Source: Desmodesmus armatus
Taxonomy: Eukaryota; Chlorophyta; Chlorophyceae; Sphaeropleales; Scenedesmaceae
NCBI GenBank assembly: GCA_007449985.2
Contig: VIIQ02000249.1
Span: 35,189 to 99,188 of the forward strand
Direction of reading: 5' to 3'
DNA length: 64,000 nt
The notes under the pieces were generated by a model. That model did not search any database, had not been told where the DNA came from, and saw only the letters and a program-made list of their open reading frames with translations. Of the stretch, positions 32,801 through 44,204 are shown one piece after another. Every line of letters starts with the position of its first letter. Position 1 is the first letter of the stretch. The position numbers and the translations under genes were made by a program.

Positions 32801-33168
32801 CTGGTGTTGCTGCAATAACACAAGGATCCCGCATCTGGCCACCAAATGGCTACCCACTAAAGGCCGACACTACTCATGTCAGCATATCTGCCAAAAGCGG
32901 ACGGGATCCGGTGGATCCCCATGACTCGAGCTTCCACATGGTACGGATGGTCCAAAACAAGAAACTTGTTGACCCCATTTCAACCCACCTCAAAGCACCT
33001 ATCTGATCATTGGAAAGAAAACCCATCATGCTACTCACTGCAATACCCATGAATATGTGGACGCATGTGTCTGGATCGAGTTGACCCTGCAAGTGATTCC
33101 AGGTAGTCCTGCAATGCCACTGCCTGGCACCAATCAAACCACCACTGGGCGAACTTGGCCAAGCTGAT
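29850..33168. other. No intact gene; decayed repeat-like DNA
   Basis: ORFs of up to 229 codons occur on both strands, but they overlap one another and show no domain, splice or start support. Around 32880-33000 a short minus-strand stretch reads like real protein (KFLVLDHPYHVEARVMGIHR, then IPSAFGRYAD) before stops appear, so a dead coding element may lie here. The segment CAACCCAAAATGTTGCCAGCAC near 32353 resembles one near 43833, suggesting a shared old repeat. Confidence 0.4.
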
Positions 33169-36100
33169 TTACCCATCATCACTCTCCTCAGCCTGCGCAT
33201 CACTCAGCTCCTTCTGAGTTGCGGCCAGGAAGCGGCGAGCCTGTGCCAGGGTGGCCCCAATCACGATCTTGTGCGCCTGGTCATCATTGTCGAGTATCCC
33301 ACGCACCGCCTGCCGCTGCTGGTCTGTCAGTATCGCTGCGTCAGGGGCAGCAGTGACCACCAGTGTGAAGCGCAGCGGGGCAAGGTCGTCCTGGCGGAAC
33401 TGGGAAGGCCTGTTGAAGTGGTATGCAACCTGCACACACAGCACAGGGCAGCAGCTGTGAGAGGCGTTTCACCTACATACATGGATCAAGCCTTCGAGCG
33501 TGGCACGCCACCGCCCACAAAAAAAGGGTTTGAGCCAAAATTGTTTATGTATCCTACTGGGTTTGCTGCCATCACATGAACTGTGGGGAAGGGCAGCCAC
33601 CCAACTAATTGGGCTCTGGGCTGTGAGGTGCACATGGTGAGGGGGCATGAAGCATCCACTCAGTGACGGCTGCACGGCTTCCTGAGTCAAACTGTGCTGC
33701 ACAGGCCGAACATCGGGCCGTCACTCATCCAGCTGCACGGGAAATAAAGCCATCTTCACCTTGCGCGCACTCCGCAGCATGTAGGTTCCAGCTGGATGCG
33801 CATGGCTAGACAGGCAGATCCTTTGGCCGTCTGAGGTCACGTCCTCCAGGAGGCCACAAACGTCTGGGTGCTCGTCCCCCGTCAGCAGCTGCAGGTAGTC
33901 CCGATACATCGACGCGTGGCCGAGAACACGCTCAGCAGCCTCCCGCAGGTGCTCCTCCATGGTGTAGGCCATGACGCGGGCCATTGGCCCCACCAGTTCC
34001 CTCAGGCTGCACAGCTGCTGCAGCAGTGCGCGGATGGTGGAATGGTGGGCGCAGAGCAGCAGGCTGCTGTCCAGCAGCAGCACGACACCTGAAGGGGAGG
34101 CACAACAGCTGAGGGTGAGCAAAGGGCGCGGATGTTTCTGCCAGGGATTGAATCATGCGAGTGCCACTCGCAGGGCGGCCCTGCTGATGCAGGGGGCATG
34201 ATGGTGTGTTGGGTGGTAGGCAGAGTTGAGTGTAACAGAGGGTTGACTGAGGCAACCAGCCTGTTCACGCACAACCCAAATGCGGACATCATGAATGTTT
34301 TTGGCCTTTGAAAGGAATCAGCACCCACAGTCCAGGCAAGACATTCAGCAGAATGTTAACCCACACGAAAGCCCACCACACGCATTGTAAGCAGCAGCGC
34401 ACCCACCCTTAAAAGCCATTGCACCCTGACCAGTCCTCACCTAGTGCAAAGAACTCGCCCGCCGTGTTTTTCCAGCCTGTACTGCGCCTGGATCGCTGAA
34501 CTTGGCGTGCAGCTTGCGAGGTGAGGTGGGCAGGCTCAGAAGCGTCTCTAGGAAGCGCTCAGACACCACGATAGCCCCTGCAGCCAGGTACTCAGCCAGG
34601 CGCATCTGCGTGCTGTCAGTGTCGATACCACATCTGCACATGGAAGACAAAGCATGGCACACAGAGAGGCAGAGACACTGCATCAGGAAAGTGATCTACT
34701 GGTGTTGCTTGCAGCACACACACCAGCGGCTGGCAATATCTTCATCAGCAGCAAGATGCTTGCAACATGCTTTGAGCCACCAGCAGCCTGTGCACATGCC
34801 ATGTGCACAGTACTTCAGCGGCTGAAGTACTGTCGCAGTATTGAGTAGATCTCATCAAATGAACTTCATTTGACAGCTGGCAGCTGTCAGCAGCCTTGTA
34901 AAGGAAGGTCATTAAGATGTGGCGTTTAACGTGTCCTGCTTGATTGTCCTTCTATTGTACGTGTCCTCTTCATGGGCTGTGTCCAACACTATACAGTCCC
35001 GACTATCATATCATATGCCTCTCATTTCCTGTGGTGCAAGACATACTGCTGGATGGTGTCCCTGCCCCCTGCAGTTGAAAATCACTGACACGCACTTGTC
35101 CATGTGCTTCTCGATCACCATGACCAAGTGCGCTGTCCCTGGTGGTGGGAGCTGCTGGGGCCCGTCCGGGTCAAATACTGTCACACCACGTGCCCTGATG
35201 GCAGCCACAAAGTCCCTGGTCTGCAGCGCAGCACAGCATAGCACAAACAGGGAGGACACAACATGCTCAAATCGTCACACAGAGGTGCACGGCAGCACAG
35301 TAAGAGGGGAAGGCCCTGATGCTATTCGATCCCAGTGGGAGTAACAGCCTGTGACATCACTGCCACTGCACATGCCAGACTTCCGCTTGAAGCACTGGCC
35401 GGCGCATTGCGAACAACGAATGAGTGAGCTGCTCAGCAGGGTGACCTGGTTGCAACCGGCAACTCTCGAGTTGTGTAGCACTCTGCCCCCAGCCTAGAGA
35501 ACAATTGTTGGACCCTACCTCACCACCTGATGCGCAGATTGCTGCAGTTGCAGGTGACCTTGCAAACAACTTGAAAGACATGGATACAATTGCAAGCCCC
35601 GACAACTCTCAGAACCCAGATGCTGACTGTCCCTGTCTGCGGGCTGTCCCTGGCTGAATGAAACACCCTGATCCTGTCCCACTTTGCTCACCTCCCCGCC
35701 ACTTGCGTATGTAGGCGCAAAGCACCCCCTATCCAGCAGCAGTGTCAGCCCTGACAGCCCTGGTTGCGTAGCACTGCCATCACGTCGCCAAGGCCGGCCA
35801 TCAATCGCCACTGTGTCTGGCCGCTTGCCAGCACCTGCTGCACAGGACTTAGCTGCTGTGGTTGCTGCTGCTGCTGCTGCTGCACCTGGTTGTGAGCAGG
35901 CTGTGGTGCAGGCCCTTCCTGGCCGACCTGTTGCTGCAGACTGCTGAGGATTGCTGGTGCTGCAGCTGCTCCAGGTGCTGGATCCTTGATCGGCAGGTCC
36001 ACCACCTTCTCATCTGGTATGGGGATCTGCTGCTGCTCCTGGTGCTTTGGCAGAGCCCTGTCCACGCCCATGTTGACCATGCCCTGCAGCGCATCAGCAA

Positions 36101-39100
36101 CGGCTGGAGTCAGTGCACCTTGCAACTTGAAATGAACTAGCAAACACAACAGGCGCAACGCAGCAGACGATGCTCACTAGTATCCAGCATTCCTGATGTT
36201 GAGTGAGAGACTGAGAAGAGGCACATCGAATGCAGCAGCCAGGACTCGTCAGCACAAAGCCCAGTACCCAATGCTAAGGAAAGAGCTAGCACACACTGCC
36301 TGTCACTGACACCCATGCTGCTCAAGCCAGCCTGCAAGATGTGTACCTGTGGGGCTCTGTTGAGAAGGCCGTCCACCGCATGGGTGCTGCTCCCTGGCAG
36401 CTTCCAGGACGTCACCAAGCCCAGCCTGTTCCTCATCACATCACAGCCCCGCCGCTCGGTAGCCGACCTGCAGAGGCACAGCATGGCATGACAAACCACA
36501 GCACATGTTCAGCACGGCACGCCACCTGCCCATGCAGTACATGTAGGAAGATTGGAGGTGAGCAGTCAACCGCATGACATATCTTCTCCGGTCAGCAAGC
36601 AACCAGGCACATGCTCAACAGGTTGAATCGCCAGGACTTGCAGGCTTCTCACGGCTTCAAGAGATGCACATAGATCCCATGTAACCGTTGAGCATCTTCC
36701 TGATTAACAAAGCAGCACTGGCAGTGCAGGAGCAACAAGACTATTCTGTAAAAGCCAACATGCACCGTTGCCACTTACATGTCATCGAAGCCCACAGCAC
36801 CGTCATTCTTCCACGGCACCGGCCAAACAGAAGGCCGCCCTGAACTCCCTCGCACATCACACGCAGACAGGTGTTTTCATGGAGCATGGTCTGGACCAGC
36901 CTTGCCACCTGTGTTTGCGCGTATCTGCCATAGTCCACCATGAAGATGCGTGCAGGCTGTGGAACCTGTGCTGCTATGTGTGCGTCGCCCTGCACCAGGC
37001 TGTCCATGCTGGGCCTGTCCTCGTAGGCACACTGGATGAAGCCCCTGAGGCGCGCCTTCTCCAGCAGCCGTGGCACACGCTCACAGGGGCACTCTGGGTC
37101 CTGCTCAAAGCCCACAGGGAACTCCTGCGACACACAATAGTGAGTACACAGCAACGCGGCAAAGCTGTCAGCAAAGCATGTGCCACAGTGTACATGCCAG
37201 TGTTCCAATGCCATTGGCTGGGCCTTTATCGGTTGCCTGGGTAATGGAGACGGGCCTTTTGGGTCAAGGGCAGGGGCCTGTCGACATTATGCAACACATG
37301 TGATGTGTGTCAGAGAGGCATGCTGCATGGGCAGCAGTGCACAGGTTGCTGCAGCCGTCGGCCAAATGGCCTCTGTCCGCCAGAGTGTCAACTCTGCACA
37401 ATAGCAGCCTCTGCGCAGGACGGACACACCCGGCTTTGCCACAATCCGGTTGCACAGTGGGCCCCACTGCACGCCCCCCCCGTGGCCTTGTGCCCCTCCT
37501 GCCCCCCCCCCCTCTGTGGTATCCATGTATACATGCTTGGGGATTTACTGGCGCATGCCAAGCACCCTTGGTGTAGGACTTACATACGTGCCATCTTCGT
37601 CAGCAACCTGTGCCTGGCACTTGACAGGCCATCTGCCTTTGAGAAGCATTATTGCTGCCAGCCTCTGAAGCTCTTGGGCGGTTGTTAGCATCGGGCGGCT
37701 GCTGCCTCCTGCTGCCCTGATTGCTGCTGCTGGTGCTGCTCCTGCAGCACGTGAGCTGCGAGCAGCCGCTGCTGAACTTCGCAAGCCTCCCAACACACCC
37801 TGCAGCGTCAGCAGCAGTTAAGACGCAATCATGCAATGTCAGCGGGAAAAGCAGGCACAGGTGCCTGACCCCTGCGGCCATAACGGTGCAATGGGCTTCT
37901 GCCTTGGTCAATGCGTAAGGTTGCAAGTTTATGCAGGATAGACACTACTCAAGCAGGGCACCAGGCAGACTCCACGTGCAGCATAACGGGGGTACAACAC
38001 CCTGTTGCCGCACGTGTGTGGTGCTGTGCTGAGTGCAACTGGCTGCAAAGCAAGGAAGAAACCTTCTCGACTGGCGTTCACTCAATGACCAACAAGTGCC
38101 AGCCCTCAGGCAATGGCCACAGCATCTTGTTGAACTTGCACCCCACCTGATTCTTGGAGCCTGCATTGATGCCTGTTGTCTGGCTGCCAGAGGCCCCTGC
38201 CTTGGCCCCAGTGAAGCCGCCAGCAGCAGCAGCAGCAGACGAAACACCCGGCGTCCTTGCTGCACCTGTTGCTGCTGACAGTGGTGACCTGGCCCTTGCT
38301 TCTGTTTTGTGCTTGAGCATGGCAAGCAAAGAACCAACTGCAGCTTTCGGCCTGTCCTGCTTGCCAGCCATGCTGCGCTGCTGCTGCTGCTCTGCCTGCA
38401 TGCCTGCTGCCACCCCAGGCAGAGGTTTCCATGCAGCAGGTATGCTTGCGGCACTGCCCCTTGCTGCTGCTGCTGCCATCTGTCCTGCAGGTAGCCCTGC
38501 GTCCTGCACAGAGTCTCCAAACCTGCTGGAGAAACCTGCAATGCTGGTGCTGTGCTGCTGTACAGGTGCAGGGAAAGCCTTGCTGAGAGCCAGCATGGCC
38601 TCCTTTGCCTGCGCCTCAACTGCCGTATCACTGTACAGCATAGTGTCGCCTGATGCACTGGACAGGCCTGCTGGCGGACTGCTGTTGACACCCGACACCT
38701 GCTTCTTGCCTGTGCTGATGGGGCTCAGCAGCTGCTGGCCTTCCTGCTGCAGGGTGCTGCTGGGCAGGGGCTGCTTCTGAACTTGCAGGAAAGGTGAGTA
38801 CACGTCCCGAAAAGCAGTGGGCAGGGGCCCTGTGCTGGGGCTGCTGTTGAAGAGGTCATGGGAGCTGAGACCTGCAGCAGCGCTGTTGTGGGCAGGTGGT
38901 ACAGCTGCTGATGCCGCGCCCTCATCTGTGGCCACCAGTGGGGCCAGCTCTGCCGGTCTTGCCTGGGTTCTCTGCCGGGCGCCTCGGGAGGGCGTTCCTG
39001 CAGGACATGGCGCGCAGTAGCATGGAGTGCGCAGCAGCATAACACAATTGCATACGCCATGAGCTGTGGAGGTTGACATTGCTAGTACATGGGCAAAGCT

Positions 39101-39948
39101 GTATTGTGCTGGCACCACTAGCACTTGCCAAATACCCTTACTTTGGCTGCAGGTTGCTACAGGAAGGCAGTCAGTGTCTGCTCAACCTCTGCCACCTGTC
39201 CAACACACTGGGAGTCCCTTGACACAGTTCCTGCGCTGCCTGTTGTGAAGACCTATGGTACCCTTATGAGGAATGAGCAGGATGCAGACATGCCATGGCA
39301 GTGTTTTTCTGGTGGTGTCGTTGAGGATGACCTGCCAGGTTTGACACGCCTTGATTGTGACGGACTGTTGCATGCGCCACCCAAGCACAGCCTGCTGCAT
39401 CCATGCTGAGGGTCATCTTGACACTGCTTCTTCAAAGATCTAATGGGAATTGCCACCATACCTGCCGAGCGCGCCTCTGCTGCATTTGCTGCCTTGGCAA
39501 TTGGTGGGCTGGCAGCCACTGCTGTGAGTTGTTTGGCTTTCGCCAGCTGCTGCAGGAGGGCCTTGGGTCCCTGAGCATTGCCAGACTTGGTCTTGTAGAC
39601 GAACCCATCGCCTGCAGCAGACAACCGTACACAGAAGTAGTGGGGAACAAGTTGCACGTCATGCGGAAGAGTGTGCAAGAGGTGCATGCGGGCCCCAGCC
39701 ACAGGGGCTTCAAGGGGCACGTGCTGAAATTCATGCTGCATGCCTTGCCAAGTGTGCTGGGAGCTTGGGCTTGCCAGCAGCTGTTTTCTTGATGGCTGTA
39801 CAACATTCTGCGCGCGTGATGACATGTAACTCATGGTTCCTGCATGGTACAGAGAGCTAACCTGTTTGCACGATGTCAAGGATGTGCGCACGCTGCGCAT
39901 CAGTGAACGCGAGGGCAAAGTGCGCCTCCACTTTCTTGATCTCATCAA
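33169..39948 (-). CDS. Large uncharacterised multi-exon gene with frame breaks
   Basis: Exons deduced on the minus strand, 5' to 3': about 39948-39862, 39611-39462, 38997-38147, 37799-37584, 37124-about 36780, 36467-36347, 36125-about 35700, 35569-35519, 35220-35047, about 34635-34440, about 34090-33720 and about 33430-33169. Donors and acceptors are GT-AG and phases agree for the first four joins. Recognisable features are a charged start (EIKKVEAHFALAFTDAQR, then GDGFVYKTKSGNAQGPKALL), a 284-codon low-complexity Ala/Ser/Gln exon, a Cys-containing part (EFPVGFEQDPECPCERVPR) and a C-terminal acidic end (ELSDAQAEESDDG). The reading frame has to shift by one base near 36830-36880, near 35750 and near 34495. 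I recognise no family. It may be a nuclear protein, judged only from the charged low-complexity composition. Confidence 0.5.
34790..34888. repeat. Cluster of four perfect short palindromes
   Basis: Four inverted repeats follow each other in 99 bp: GTGCACATG-C-CATGTGCAC (34790-34808), ACAGTACTTCAGC-G and its complement (34807-34833), TCAAATGA-ACT-TCATTTGA (34855-34873) and GACAGCTG-G-CAGCTGTC (34872-34888). Arms are 8-13 bp without mismatches and neighbours overlap by two bases. They lie within an intron of the large minus-strand gene. Confidence 0.8.
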
Positions 39949-41200
39949 TTCAACCTATGCTACCTGGCCTGTGTGTGACTGGCTGTATCGCTTGGGACCT
40001 CCCCGTGTCCTTGTTGGCACCTGCAACAGCACAGTTGCAAGCAAGGACGCTCAGCACCGTTGGCTCATATGACAAGCCAAGAGAGGGCACTGATGGAGGC
40101 CACCTGATGCCACCTGATGCCATGACCACCACCACTCTTGTGCAGGTGCTGGCCAGTCTGCTGTTCTGGTGCATTTCAAAATTGGCACTGTTCCATAACA
40201 GCGCTGCTGTGCACACATGGCACTTGGTCCACGGCACCGCTGAGAACTTGGCCACAACCTGGATCTGCTCCAGCACTTGCCTGACATTGCTTCAGAGTGT
40301 TGTGGGTGCTTGCTACGTCCTTGCTACGTCCTTGCGATAGCCTTCAGCGCCTGCTCACAGCTGTGGCAGGCCCCTAGGGGCAGGCTGTGCTGTGGATGCT
40401 GACCACATGGAGCAGAGGCAAGCAAGCCCACTGCTGATGTTTGGAGCTATAATCAGAGTCAGAGGAGGATGTCCCAGCTGTATCTAGCGCTGCTTGTGCT
40501 GGCACTGGTTGCTGTGCTGGCAAGCTTTGGTGGGATAAATTGCACGGTACCGACGCTGAAAACGAATCTTTGGCCAAACAAAACATAGCAACAAAATATG
40601 ATCTTCGTGCGTGTCCACTTCATTGACGAACATAGGGTTTTGTATTTTGCCGCTACAGATGCCACCAGTTTTTCATAAAGCTTCTGGACGACAGCCATGT
40701 GACCACAGCTGTTTCCTTGGTGCTTCAGCAACATGACTCCACTCACAGATAAGCGTACCAGGTACTGCAGCAGTAACCTGGTTGGGCCATGGCTTCCGGC
40801 GCCCCAAGGATATCTCAATGCGGTAAGTATTCTTATGATGTGATTTTCAGACCTATAGAATAGTTACAGGCCAACAAAACAGTAACTCAGCACATAGACA
40901 CCAGCTGGCCATGGATGGAGTCACCACGGTCCAGCAACCAGCAAGCCAGCTTCTCTGGTTGCATGCGACACGAGATATAGAGCTGTTGAAAATCAGAAGG
41001 TAATGCAGCTATGCGCCTCGGTCGGTGGCCCATGGCAGCAGCAGGAGCAGAGTGTTGCTGTCTCCAGCTACTGTGCTGCTCGCTTCACGCCTTATCATGG
41101 TGTATAGGGACAAAAGGTGTTTGAAAAACCTGAGAATGCAGGCGCAGCTTTGCTCAAGAGGCTGCCTGTCACCCCCTACCTTTCTGCTGCATGCAGGTGC
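39949..41200. other. Possible 5' exons of the large minus-strand gene
   Basis: Minus-strand stretches at about 40290-40150 (KFSAVPWTKCHVCTAALLWN, with a CxxC) and 40818-40460 (HMAVVQKLYEKLVASVAAKY) read like protein and could be upstream exons of the gene ending at 33169. I could not find junctions that connect them with certainty. 40819-41200 shows no coding support. Confidence 0.25.
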
Positions 41201-41214
41201 CCTTGTCAGCAAGT

Positions 41215-41475
41215 GTCTCAGAGTGTCCCTGGAGGCTTGCTGCATGGTGTGGAACCTGAACCCCAAGGGCAGACCAGGCTAAGATCACCCACCTGTCATA
41301 AAGGGCCCTCGGGTTCCTGTATGGCAGGTTGGTGGGCATCTGGGTGGGGCGGGCCACGCCACAGGCTCCGTGCCTGTGGTTGCGGAGGAGTGTTGGCTAC
41401 GTCACTTGGCAACACTCTTCCCGTGGACCTGAACGCCTGAGGGGTTGGTGAAGCGCCGTGTAGCACGCTTTTAGT
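41215..41475 (-). repeat. Subtype A repeat, array copy 1
   Basis: On the minus strand: the core CCAACCCCTCAGGCGTTCAGG (about 41430-41450), GGAAGAGTGTTGCCAAGTGA, a CACAGGC-GCCTGTGG inverted motif, and the terminal GGGGTTCAGGTTCCACACC with ATGCAGCAAGCC. It is nearly identical to the next three copies, so this cluster is younger than the one at 0.2-5.2 kb. Confidence 0.75.
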
Positions 41476-41499
41476 GACACAAGGAGCCTTGCACCACCA

Positions 41500-41740
41500 G
41501 CAGCAGGTCACTGTTGTGAAACCTTAACCCCAAGGGCAGACCAGGCTAAGATCATCAGCCTGTCATACAGGGCCCTCGGGTCCCTGTATGGCAGGTTGGT
41601 GGGCATCTGGGTGGGGCGGGCCACACCACAGGCTCCGTGCCTGTGGTTGCGGAGGAGTGTTGGCTACGTCACTTGGCAACACTCTTCCCGTGGACCTGAA
41701 CGCCTGAGGGGTTGGTGAAGCGGCATGGCAGGCTTTGGTG
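41500..41740 (-). repeat. Subtype A repeat, array copy 2
   Basis: Almost the same sequence as the copy at 41215-41475 over the TGGCAGGTTGGTGGGCATCT to GCCTGAGGGGTTGGTG part (read on +). It differs mainly in its outer 40 bp. Confidence 0.75.
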
Positions 41741-42129
41741 ATGCAAGGAGCCTTTACCAGCAGCCAGAAAGGCAGTGGTCAGCAGCGGCAAGCTTTGACC
41801 AGCAGGTAGGTGCGCTCGCTTGTGCATTGACGCTGTACTGTAAGCGGAGTGTGAGTGGCAGCAAACAGTTTGTCATGCATCTGCCCCATGTATCGAACCC
41901 TTGCTTTGTACGGCCTCCACATTGCAGCAATAGTAACAGGGTTTGTTGTCTACTGTTGTGCTTGCTCCACATCCAATTACCCTATAACAGAGGCTCTCTC
42001 TGCCCTTTGAAACGGCTTTCAGCCGAGCCATGCAATGATGTCAGACTATGGTTGAACAGCTTCTTTGTCGCCCTTGTGTTTTGTGCTTGCAGGCGCCCTG
42101 CCCTCAGCCCTTGACAAGCGCCTCATCCC

Positions 42130-42390
42130 CAGAGTGTCACTGGAGGCTTGCTGCATGGTGTGAAACCTGAACCCCAATGGCAGACCAGGCTAAGAACATC
42201 AGCCTGCCATGCAGGGCCCTCGGGCCTCTGTACGGGAGGTTGGTGGGCATCTGGGTGGGGCGGGCCGCGCCACAGGCTTCGTGCTTGTGGTTGTGGGGGA
42301 GTGTTGGCTACGTCACTTGGCAACACTCTTCCCGTGGACCTGAACGCCTGAGGGGTTGGTGACGCGCCGTGCAGCATGCATTTGGTGACA
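42130..42390 (-). repeat. Subtype A repeat, array copy 3
   Basis: Starts (read on +) CAGAGTGTCACTGGAGGCTT and shares the inner sequence with copies 1 and 2, including GGCTACGTCACTTGGCAACA. A 360-bp unrelated spacer separates it from copy 2. Confidence 0.75.
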
Positions 42391-42404
42391 CAAGGAGCCT
42401 TGCA

Positions 42405-42655
42405 GCACCAGCAGCTGGCCACTGTTGTGAAACCTTAATCCCAACGGCAAATACCAGTTTAAGAACATCAGCCTGTCGTACAGGGCCTTCGGGTCCCTGT
42501 ATGGCAGGTTGGTGGGCATCTGGGTGGGACAGGCCACGCCACAGGCTTCGTGCTTGTGGTTGTGGAGGAGTGTTGGCTACGTCACTTGGCAACACTCTTC
42601 CCGTGGACCTGAACGCCTGAGGGGTTGGTGACGCGGCATGTGGCTGGCATTTGGT
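42405..42655 (-). repeat. Subtype A repeat, array copy 4
   Basis: The fourth copy, close to copy 3, with the shared tail ending GGGGTTGGTGACGCGGC. Together copies 1-4 form two pairs, 41.2/41.5 and 42.1/42.4 kb, as if one pair had been duplicated. Confidence 0.75.
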
Positions 42656-44204
42656 GGCACAAGGATCTTTCAAGTGGAGCTTCTTCTTCAAGTGCAACAG
42701 CTCGTTACAGAAAACAGTGGTAAGCAGCGGCAAGCTCTGCGCAATGGCATGCCCGGCAGGTGTATGTGGCAGTGTGTGTAGCAGAGTTGCTGTCAGTGTG
42801 CCAAGCAGGGCAGCAGCCCGTGACCAGACTGACCAAGTGGTGCTCAATTCAACTTAAATGCGGCTGTCATGCATGGCTAAGCTATGGATTATGCATGCAT
42901 GCTGTCAATGCACAACAGTTGTTGACTGCTGGCACTACGCACAAGCTAATCGTCCTTCTTTGTTGCCTTTGTGCTGCAGGAGTCTGACACTGATGCCATC
43001 GCAGCTCGGCAGGATGGATGCAGTACATGCAGTTGTGGGCCTGTGCATGCCTTGGCAGCAGCTCAGCGGCAGGAACATGTAACATTTGCATGTGCTGGCT
43101 TTGCTTGATTGACTGGACTATTAATTGTCTGAAAACTTGGCCAAGCCTGGGAATGTGGCAAGCTCAGCATGCAGTGCATGCAGCACAGCCATAGTAGTAC
43201 TCCTTGATGACTCAAGCAACACTCAGTGAACTCAAATACAAAAGTGCTACTTGGCAGTGTCAAACATCTGCACTTCTAGACATGATCACGCACAACACTC
43301 CTTTCATTCCCTTTTCGACGAAATGCGTCCTGTTAACCAGCTTGAGCCATGCTGAGGCCTTTGCGACAGCAGCATTGACGCTCACACTGTCAGTATGCTA
43401 CAGTGCTGTACCAAATCTCTGCCAGAGTTGGTTGGTGACCAACTCTCCAACCACCAAGTTATCACATGTTACACATTGCACATCCAAAACTGGATCAGCC
43501 TGATCTAGCTAGTAGCTGCCAGCCAGGCTTGAAGCCTGCCAGGCTTGCTGGCGATCCCTGCTGTTGGCAGAGCAGCACCTGCCAGGCGAAGACAGCAGAC
43601 TCTGATCAACACTAGGGATTTGTACGGCACTACACCATAACCCAAAAAGCCTGAGGCTTCACATTCATGTCAGAGCTGTTCGCTCCTTTCATTTTCATGC
43701 AATGCGTGCTGCCAGCGGCAACACTCTCCACCCACATGCGCAACAGCAACTTGAATCACAAGCTCCACACCCACCAGCTTAGTTGGGCAATGGCTCTCAA
43801 CTCCTTACTCTGCAGCGGCTGCAGTGCCGTGCTGGCACACCCAAAATGGTGCCAGCCCTGCGTATACAGTCTCAGCTGGATATTGTGGCAAGTTGAAATC
43901 GCACCCTTGCATTGGCCAAGGACGAGGCTCTATTCACAGCCTGCAGCTGCATCATTCAAGGCTACTTTGGACTCCAAAGTGACGGTCACTTTGTTGAACA
44001 GTCATCACCACAACTGTGAATCAACCAGCCGCTGGTGAGCACGGTGCTCACAAAAAGCCCACCAGGCAGGCATGCCAAGCTATGCCACACTGCCACACAC
44101 ATCATAAGCTGCTTCAGCCCGCCATGCGAGCGTGGTCACACTCCAAACTTTACTTCAAGGCCGTGTCAGTGAGCTGGAAGTTGAGTGCCACATAGTGTGA
44201 CACT
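42656..44204. other. No gene supported
   Basis: Short ORFs only. A hairpin AGAGTTGGT-TGGTG-ACCAACTCT lies at 43424-43446 and a GCCAGG/CCTGGC-rich inverted cluster at about 43510-43560. The segment near 43830 resembles one near 32350 (CACCCAAAATGGTGCCAGCC), which suggests an old dispersed repeat. Confidence 0.4.
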
